Notes under the pieces: generated by a model
Database searches by the model: none
Seen by the model: the letters and a program-made list of their open reading frames with translations, nothing else
What the model was told of the DNA's origin: nothing
In this document: positions 58,730 through 64,000 of the stretch, one piece after another
Layout of the letters: every line of letters begins with the position of its first letter
How positions within the stretch are numbered: the stretch's first letter is position 1
Made by a program: the position numbers and the translations under genes
Assembly (NCBI GenBank): GCA_964556225.1
Contig: CAZKVJ010000001.1
Span: 124,001-188,000 of the forward strand
Reading direction: 5' to 3'
DNA length: 64,000 nucleotides
From: CAZKVJ01 sp964556225
GTDB lineage: Bacteria; Actinomycetota; Acidimicrobiia; Acidimicrobiales; Ilumatobacteraceae

Positions 58730-60523
58730 CTACTGGTCGCCACCCGCTGTGGCGGTGACCCACGCGGCGTACAGATCGGCATACACGCCACCCGACTTGA
58801 CCAGCTCGAGATGGGTGCCATCCTCCACGAGCCGCCCGTGGTCGAGCACCAGCACCCGCTCGGCTCGCATGGCGGTGCTCAGCCGGTGGGCGATGGCGAT
58901 GGTGGTCCGGCCGGAGGACAGGCGCTCCAGCGCACGGGCGAGGCGCACCTCGGTACGGGCGTCGACCGCACTGGTGGCCTCGTCGAGCACCAGGACGGCC
59001 GGGTCGACGAGCGAGGCGCGCACCAGCGCGACCAGCTGGCGCTCTCCCGCCGACAGGTGGGCCCCCCGCTGGCCGACGCGGGTGGCCAGGCCCTCGGGCA
59101 GTCCCTCGAGCCACTCGGTGAGATCCAGGCCGTCGACGGCCTGCTCCAGATCGGCGACGGTGCTGCCCGGCCGGGCGAAGGACAGGTTGGCGGCGATGGT
59201 GTCGTCGAACAGGAACGGCTCCTGGGGCACGACCAGCAGCCGCTGGCGCAGGTCGTCGTTGGCCACTCGAGTGAGGGGGACGCCGCCCAGGCGCACCGTC
59301 CCGTACGTCGGGTCGGCGAGGCGGGCGATGAGACGAGCGAGCGTGGTCTTCCCGGACCCCGTTGCACCGACGAGCGCCACCTGCTGTCCGGCGGGGATCA
59401 CGACCGAGACGTCGATCAGCGCCGGCGGCTCGTCGTCGTCATCGTTGCGGCTCCGATAGGCGAAGCCGGCGTGGTCGACCTCGACCGTCAAGGGGCCTGC
59501 CGGCAGCGGGCGGGGGGCGTCCGGTTCCGGGGGACCGATCGGGACGTCGAGCACCCCGAGCACCCGACGGAGGCCGGCGACGGCCGTCTGGGTCTGGTCG
59601 AGGACCTCGGTGAACTCGGCGATGGGCTCCAGGAACCGGTAGGTGAGGAAGATGAAGCCGACCATCGCACCGGCCGTGAGCCCGCTCGCCGGGCCCAGGA
59701 TGACACCGACCACCACGACCGCCGAGACGGTGAGCACGGAGAACACCTCGCCGGAGGGGAACAAGAACGCGCCGATGACGCCGGCATGGATCTGGGCGTC
59801 GGCGCGGCGGCGCACGCTGGCCTTCGCCGTGGCCGCCATGGTGGGCCCGGCGTGGTAGGCGCGGAGGAGCTCGGCCCCGGTGACCATCTCGCCGACGGCG
59901 CTGAGCAGGTCGGCGTTGCGGGCCCTGACGGTGTCGTAGGCGGCGACGAGGTGGCGCTGGACGGTGCGCAGCACCCAGACCAGCGGGGCCGCGACCACGA
60001 ACGCGACCAGCGCCAGGATCCAGTTGTAGGCCAGCATGACACCCGCCACCACGATCATCAGGGTGCCGTCGAGGAGCCAGGCCAGCCCGCCCCATGCGAA
60101 GAACTCGGCGATCGCCTCGACATCACCTGTGACCCGGGCCACCAGCGCGCCCCGGCGCTCCTCGGAGTGGTCAGCCAGGCTGAGGCGGTGGATGTGGTCG
60201 AACAGCCGCACCCGCAGCCCGTACAACGCCTCCTCGCTGCGCACGCCGAGGCGCACGACCGCCTGGCGCTGGGCGGCCGTGGCGACGACCACGGCGACGG
60301 CGCCGATGGCAGCGAAGCGCCCGATGAGCGCCACATCGACCCGACCGTCCGTGAACCCCTTGTCGATCGACTGTTGGATCAGGATCGGCACCACCACCCG
60401 CCCGGCCGCGCCGACCACGGCAAGGAGCACGGTCAGGCCGAGCCCGCGCCGCAGCGCCGGCGCGGCCTGCACGCCTCGATTGATGGTCTGGACGGCGCCG
60501 AGCTGGGTGATCGTCTCGTTCAC
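58730..60523 (-). CDS. ABC exporter half-transporter, catalytic-site subunit
   Basis: A 597-residue half-transporter: six membrane segments (about 25-305) plus ATPase. Walker A ALVGATGSGKTTLARLIA, Q-loop VVPQEPFLFDDTIAANL, signature LSAGERQLVALVRA (not LSGGQ), Walker B VLVLDEATSAVDA with catalytic Glu, and H-loop IAHRLSTAMRAERV. ATG 60523 overlaps the upstream partner's stop by 4 bp. Its own Walker motifs pair with the partner's normal signature, so this subunit provides the active ATP site of a heterodimer. Substrate unknown (drug, lipid or peptide). Confidence 0.92.
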   Translation of the reverse strand: MNETITQLGAVQTINRGVQAAPALRRGLGLTVLLAVVGAAGRVVVPILIQQSIDKGFTDGRVDVALIGRFAAIGAVAVVVATAAQRQAVVRLGVRSEEALYGLRVRLFDHIHRLSLADHSEERRGALVARVTGDVEAIAEFFAWGGLAWLLDGTLMIVVAGVMLAYNWILALVAFVVAAPLVWVLRTVQRHLVAAYDTVRARNADLLSAVGEMVTGAELLRAYHAGPTMAATAKASVRRRADAQIHAGVIGAFLFPSGEVFSVLTVSAVVVVGVILGPASGLTAGAMVGFIFLTYRFLEPIAEFTEVLDQTQTAVAGLRRVLGVLDVPIGPPEPDAPRPLPAGPLTVEVDHAGFAYRSRNDDDDEPPALIDVSVVIPAGQQVALVGATGSGKTTLARLIARLADPTYGTVRLGGVPLTRVANDDLRQRLLVVPQEPFLFDDTIAANLSFARPGSTVADLEQAVDGLDLTEWLEGLPEGLATRVGQRGAHLSAGERQLVALVRASLVDPAVLVLDEATSAVDARTEVRLARALERLSSGRTTIAIAHRLSTAMRAERVLVLDHGRLVEDGTHLELVKSGGVYADLYAAWVTATAGGDQ

Positions 60524-62346
60524 GAGCCGCTCCCCCCGTGCGGTGACGCGGTCGCCACCTCGGCGGCGTGGGCCGCTCGGTCGTGCTCGAAGCTGAGCAT
60601 CAGGTGCCGGTACTCAGCCTGGCTCGCCATCAGCTCGGCGTGCGGGCCCTGAGCGGCGATGGTCCCGTCACGCACGTACACGACCTCGTCGGCGACGGCG
60701 ATCGTCGACGGGCGTGACGCCACCGCCAGCACCGTCGCACCCGACAGCGCGGCCCGGAGGTTCGCCAGCACCTTCGTCTCGGTCGCCGGGTCGAGCGCCG
60801 AGGTCGTGTCGTCGAGCAGCACGAGCGCCGGCCGGCGCAGGATCGCCCGGGCCAGCGCGATCCGCTGTCGCTGCCCGCCCGACAGCCCGACGCCTCGCTC
60901 ACCGACGATCGTGTCGAGCCCGTCGGGGAGCGCTTCGACGAACTCCCGCGCCTCCGCCGCCTCGAGCGCCGTCCACAGCGCGCCGTCGTCGAGGCCGAGC
61001 CCGAGCGTGAGGTTCTCACGGACGGTGGCGGCCAGCAGGAACGGCTCCTGGAACACCAGCGACGAGCCGCCCGGTGCGACCGCCAACGTGCCGCCCGTGG
61101 CGGGCACGAGGCCGGCGATCACCTGCAGCAGCGTGGTCTTGCCGGAACCCGTCTCCCCGACGAGGGCGACCGTGCGTCCGGCCGGGACTGTCAGGCTCAC
61201 GCCGCTCAGCACGTCTCGCGTGTCGTCGTGGGCGGTGGTGACGTCGTGCAGCGCGACGCCGATCCCCGCCGGCGCCGTCGTCACGGCCGCGGACGGGTCC
61301 GGCCACACGTCCTCGTCGAGCACGCTGCGCACCCGCGCCCAACCGGCCTGTGAGTGCGGCAGCTCCGACAGCGCCCACCCGATGAGGCGCAGCGGGAACA
61401 CCAGCAGCGTGAACAGGTAGATGACGCTCGTGACCTGGCCGACCGTCATCGCCCCGGCATCCACCCGGTAGGCGCCCAGCAGCACGAGGGCGATGTTGGT
61501 GAGCGTCGGGATGCCGGTGAGCAGCGACTCGAACGTGCCGCGGAGGGCCACGGCGCTCATCCGCGCCTGGCGGAGCCGGGCGGCGATGGTCGCCAGTCGC
61601 TCGGTCTCGCGGTCCTCGGCGCCGAACGCCTTGACCACCGTGACGCCCTCGAAGCTCTCGTGCACCGCAGCCGAGAGCCGGCCGAGCTGGTGCTGGGCCT
61701 CGTCGTAGTGCTTGTCGACCCGGCGCTGGTACACCAGGTTCACGGCGATGAGCACCGGGAACACCGTGACCGCCACGGCCCCGAGCAGCAGATCGGTCGC
61801 CAGCAGCCACACGGCCGACAGCACCATCATCAGCACCACGCTGCTGGCGAACGGCAGCGGCGCCAGGATCCCCACCGCCGCGTCGACATCGACACCCGCC
61901 CTGGCGACCAGCTCACCGGTCGGATGCCGGCGCTGCCAGGGCACCGGCTGGGCCGCCAGCCGGTCGACCACCCCGTCGGCCAGGTCCTCGGCGGCGCGCC
62001 ACTGCGTCTTGCCGGCCCAGGTCCGGCGCACGACGACCCCGGCCGCCCGCACCAGGCCGATCCCGATCAGCAGCGCCACCCCGGCCACGACGGTCGCCCG
62101 CCCGACGGTCCCGTCCTCGAACCGGGGCACGATGACGTGGTCGACGACCCACTGCACCGCCACCGACGACGCCACCGTGCAGATCGCGAACACCGCCGCT
62201 CCCGCCACGGCGATCGAGAACCGGCGCGGCTGGAGCCCCACCAGGGCGCGCACCAACCGCCACGCCTCGCTCCAGCGTCGGCGCGCCGGTGGGGTGGTGG
62301 TGGCTGCGGGCACGGCGGTCCGTTCTACCAGCACCCCGGTGGTCAT
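60520..62346 (-). CDS. ABC exporter half-transporter, degenerate-site subunit
   Basis: A 608-residue half-transporter: six membrane segments (about 40-325), then ATPase with Walker A ALVGETGSGKTTLLQVIAG and normal signature VGLSGGQRQRIALARAI. Walker B reads LVLLDDTTSALDP, with Asp in place of the catalytic Glu, and the H-loop reads VASRPSTIAVADE, with Ser in place of His. This is the pattern of the degenerate nucleotide site in heterodimeric exporters. It is first in the operon and coupled to the partner. Divergent from doxX (68 bp between starts). Confidence 0.92.
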   Translation of the reverse strand: MTTGVLVERTAVPAATTTPPARRRWSEAWRLVRALVGLQPRRFSIAVAGAAVFAICTVASSVAVQWVVDHVIVPRFEDGTVGRATVVAGVALLIGIGLVRAAGVVVRRTWAGKTQWRAAEDLADGVVDRLAAQPVPWQRRHPTGELVARAGVDVDAAVGILAPLPFASSVVLMMVLSAVWLLATDLLLGAVAVTVFPVLIAVNLVYQRRVDKHYDEAQHQLGRLSAAVHESFEGVTVVKAFGAEDRETERLATIAARLRQARMSAVALRGTFESLLTGIPTLTNIALVLLGAYRVDAGAMTVGQVTSVIYLFTLLVFPLRLIGWALSELPHSQAGWARVRSVLDEDVWPDPSAAVTTAPAGIGVALHDVTTAHDDTRDVLSGVSLTVPAGRTVALVGETGSGKTTLLQVIAGLVPATGGTLAVAPGGSSLVFQEPFLLAATVRENLTLGLGLDDGALWTALEAAEAREFVEALPDGLDTIVGERGVGLSGGQRQRIALARAILRRPALVLLDDTTSALDPATETKVLANLRAALSGATVLAVASRPSTIAVADEVVYVRDGTIAAQGPHAELMASQAEYRHLMLSFEHDRAAHAAEVATASPHGGSGS

Positions 62347-62401
62347 CTCGGGTGCATTCGGGCACGGCGAGACGGAGCGTGGCGAAGATCACCCGTGCGC
62401 C

Positions 62402-62407
62402 TAGCGT
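62402..62407 (+). promoter_or_regulatory. Putative -10 box, doxX gene
   Basis: TAGCGT, 7 nt before ATG 62415, suggesting leaderless transcription of doxX and the next gene. Confidence 0.42.
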
Positions 62408-62414
62408 GGAGCGC

Positions 62415-62921
62415 ATGGACAACCTCGATCTCGGGCTGCTGGTGCTGCGCCTGGTGTTCGGCCTGTTCCTCGCCGCCCACGGCTGGAACAAGTTCTTCGG
62501 ACCGAACGGGCTCGTCGGGACCGCCCGATGGTTCGGGAGCATCGGCATGCGCCACCCGGCGCTCCAGGCCAGGGCGGCCGCCACCACCGAGGTGGCGGCG
62601 GGTGTCGCGTTCGCGCTCGGGCTGCTCACGCCGCTGGCCGCAGCGGGCATCGTCGGCGTGATGCTCGTCGCGTGGTATTCGGAGCACCGCAACCGCGGGT
62701 TCTTCGTGTTTCGGCCCGGCCAGGGCTGGGAATACGTGGCCTCGATCGCCGCCGCCGCGTTCGCCGTCGGCACCATGGGCGCGGGTGAGATCTCCATCGA
62801 CCATGCGCTCGGCATCGATGTCGACGGCTGGTGGGGTGCGGTGATCGCCGGCGGGCTCGGCGCCACGGCAGCGGTGCTGCAGCTCGCGCTGTTCTACCGG
62901 CCGGCGCCGGCGGAGGCCTGA
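62415..62921 (+). CDS. DoxX family membrane protein
   Basis: A 168-residue protein with four membrane segments. LGLLVLRLVFGLFLAAHGWN followed by KFFGP is the DoxX start, and LQARAAATTEVAAGVAFALG the second conserved helix. DoxX-family proteins lie in the membrane; some take part in oxidative stress complexes, most are uncharacterised. The stop is immediately followed by the next gene's GTG (62922). Confidence 0.9.
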   Translation: MDNLDLGLLVLRLVFGLFLAAHGWNKFFGPNGLVGTARWFGSIGMRHPALQARAAATTEVAAGVAFALGLLTPLAAAGIVGVMLVAWYSEHRNRGFFVFRPGQGWEYVASIAAAAFAVGTMGAGEISIDHALGIDVDGWWGAVIAGGLGATAAVLQLALFYRPAPAEA

Positions 62922-63485
62922 GTGCCGGCTCGTCCCCCCGAATCCGCGCCGCGCCCGACGTCGCACCCCGTCGTGTCACGGGTGCTGACGATCGTGCTGC
63001 TGGTGGTGATCGCGGCCATCGTCGTCATGTGGGTCTACGCCCTCTTCTTCGCCTCGAAGGAGGCGGTGAACAAGATCGGTGACCGGGCGTGGGCCGAACG
63101 GGCCGAGGCGATCTGCGACGAGGCCCAGACGGCCCGCCGCGAGCTGGCAGACTTCCGCACGCTCGACGACGTCGGGGCCGACGCGCTGGAGGTGAGGGCG
63201 GGGCTCGTCGAGCAGGCCACCGACCTGCTCGAGGCGATGCTCGACGACGTGAGCGCCGCCACACCCACCGACGACAAGGGGCGCGCCATCGTCCCGCTGT
63301 GGCAGGCCGACTACCGCACCTACCTCGCCGACCGTCGCGAGTACATCGACCAGCTGCGCGCCGGTGACAACTCACCGTTCTCGGAGACGATCGTCGACGG
63401 CATCCCCATCAGCGAGAAGCTGGCGACGTTCTCGGCCGACAACGAGATGGCGTCCTGCGCCCCGCCGGACGACCTGGCCGTCTAG
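62922..63485 (+). CDS. Single-membrane-segment protein of unknown function
   Basis: A 187-residue protein: a short basic/Pro-rich head, one membrane segment (VVSRVLTIVLLVVIAAIVVM, then WVYALFF), and an outer helical domain of about 130 residues with Cys residues in AERAEAICDEAQTARRELAD and NEMASCAPPDDLAV. The family is not recognised, although similar one-TM proteins with a paired-Cys helical domain are common in Acidimicrobiia-like genomes as far as I recall. It directly follows doxX (no spacer), so it is co-expressed. The 3' end overlaps the acyltransferase gene by 4 bp. Confidence 0.82.
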   Translation: MPARPPESAPRPTSHPVVSRVLTIVLLVVIAAIVVMWVYALFFASKEAVNKIGDRAWAERAEAICDEAQTARRELADFRTLDDVGADALEVRAGLVEQATDLLEAMLDDVSAATPTDDKGRAIVPLWQADYRTYLADRREYIDQLRAGDNSPFSETIVDGIPISEKLATFSADNEMASCAPPDDLAV

Positions 63486-64000
63486 CGCACCCAGCCGGCG
63501 CCGGGCTCGTAGCGGCGGATCACCCGTGCCGGTGACCCGACCGCGACGCTGAAGTCGGGCAGGTCCGCCGTCACCACCGAGTTCGCCCCGACGGCCACGT
63601 GGCGGCCGATGGTGACACCCGGCAGCACCACCGTCCCGTGGCCGAGCCACGAGCCGTCGCCGATGCTCACCGGGCGCTCGGGCATCGACTGCTTCGAGAT
63701 CGGCAGGTCGATGTCGGCGTAGCCGTGGTTCTGGTCGGTGATGTACACGTGGTGGCCGGTCCACACGTCGTCGCCGATCCGGATCTCGAGGTGGCCGACG
63801 ATGCCGCTCCCCTTGCCGATCAGGCAGCGGTCGCCGATGCGCACGACGGGGTCGACGACGCATCGCTGTCCCGGGACCATGCCGGCCGACAGCGTGACGT
63901 GCGGCCCGATCATCGTCGCACTCCCGATGTGGATGTAGTGCTCGTTGAACAGCGTGTTGGGCGGGAAGCAGATGACGCTGCCCTGACCGAACGCGCCGAA
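63482..64000 (-). CDS. Hexapeptide-repeat (LbH) acyltransferase, 5' end outside window
   Basis: The frame stays open to the right edge; a further 29 codons (VICFPPNTLFNEHYIHIGS and neighbours) precede the ATG at 63913, so the true start lies outside. Hexapeptide repeats are plain: VRIGDRCLIGKGSGIVGHLE, IRIGDDVWTGHHVYITDQNH and LPGVTIGRHVAVGANSVVTA, then the usual VAVGSPARVIRRYEP. The His in HHVYITDQNHGY matches the catalytic loop of maltose/galactoside O-acetyltransferases. It probably acetylates a sugar or capsule precursor with acetyl-CoA. Confidence 0.9.
   Translation of the reverse strand, partial: FGAFGQGSVICFPPNTLFNEHYIHIGSATMIGPHVTLSAGMVPGQRCVVDPVVRIGDRCLIGKGSGIVGHLEIRIGDDVWTGHHVYITDQNHGYADIDLPISKQSMPERPVSIGDGSWLGHGTVVLPGVTIGRHVAVGANSVVTADLPDFSVAVGSPARVIRRYEPGAGWVR

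Overview
The window is a stretch of ordinary chromosome from a very GC-rich actinobacterium. Gene content points most plausibly to the class Acidimicrobiia. The pointers are GuaB1-type IMP dehydrogenase-related protein, LivK-type lipoproteins with acidic and Thr/Ala/Glu linkers, DUF2510 (GWYPDP) protein, many GTG starts, and many 4-bp GTGA/ATGA stop-start overlaps. It also has about sixteen genes whose start codon lies only 6-9 nt behind a TANNNT -10 box, which fits leaderless transcripts. A run of exactly 100 Ns (53086-53185) shows a scaffolded draft, probably a metagenome-assembled genome. I saw no rRNA, tRNA, IS element, phage or CRISPR array. Genes cover almost everything; no gene-free interval exceeds about 210 bp.

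Layout. 1-11.5 kb: LOG-family protein (cut by the left edge), a stand-alone Lrp/AsnC ligand-binding domain, and a split glycolate oxidase locus: glcF behind a membrane acyltransferase, glcD-glcE followed by an aminoglycoside-phosphotransferase-fold kinase. Between them lie an aldehyde dehydrogenase and a DUF6687-like protein. 11.5-25.5 kb: housekeeping genes: TypA/BipA, GH13 alpha-glucosidase, an orphan ParA, RNase D plus rhodanese, an alpha/beta-hydrolase fused to a MobA-like domain, histidine phosphatase plus M18 aminopeptidase, guaB1-cmk-plsC, and a hydrolase plus Sua5. 25.4-32.7 kb: penicillin-acylase lipoprotein, J-domain protein, xylB, xylA, nitroreductase, enoyl-CoA hydratase.

32.8-38.4 kb holds a complete LIV-type ABC importer. 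The binding-protein gene (+ strand) faces livH-livM-livG-livF (- strand) across one perfect bidirectional terminator. The binding protein appears circularly permuted: the segment that normally ends such proteins stands first, directly behind the lipoprotein linker. LivH carries a signal peptide and an extracytoplasmic beta-sandwich-like domain before the permease. This locus is the most unusual thing in the window.

38.4-52 kb: DMT exporter, histidine phosphatase, nitronate monooxygenase, a COX15-like heme A synthase, a CrtC/AttH-like protein, SDR and PPOX enzymes, a TetR regulator fused to a SnoaL-like domain, a membrane serine protease-MoxR-DUF58-VWA operon, and a two-component system. 52-64 kb: secreted PIG-L deacetylase with repeated discoidin-like modules (interrupted by the N gap), SAM methyltransferase and aldehyde dehydrogenase, a third histidine phosphatase, small envelope proteins, an asymmetric heterodimeric ABC exporter, DoxX, a one-TM protein and a hexapeptide acyltransferase cut by the right edge.

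Function names rest on motifs and remembered family features; no database search was run.
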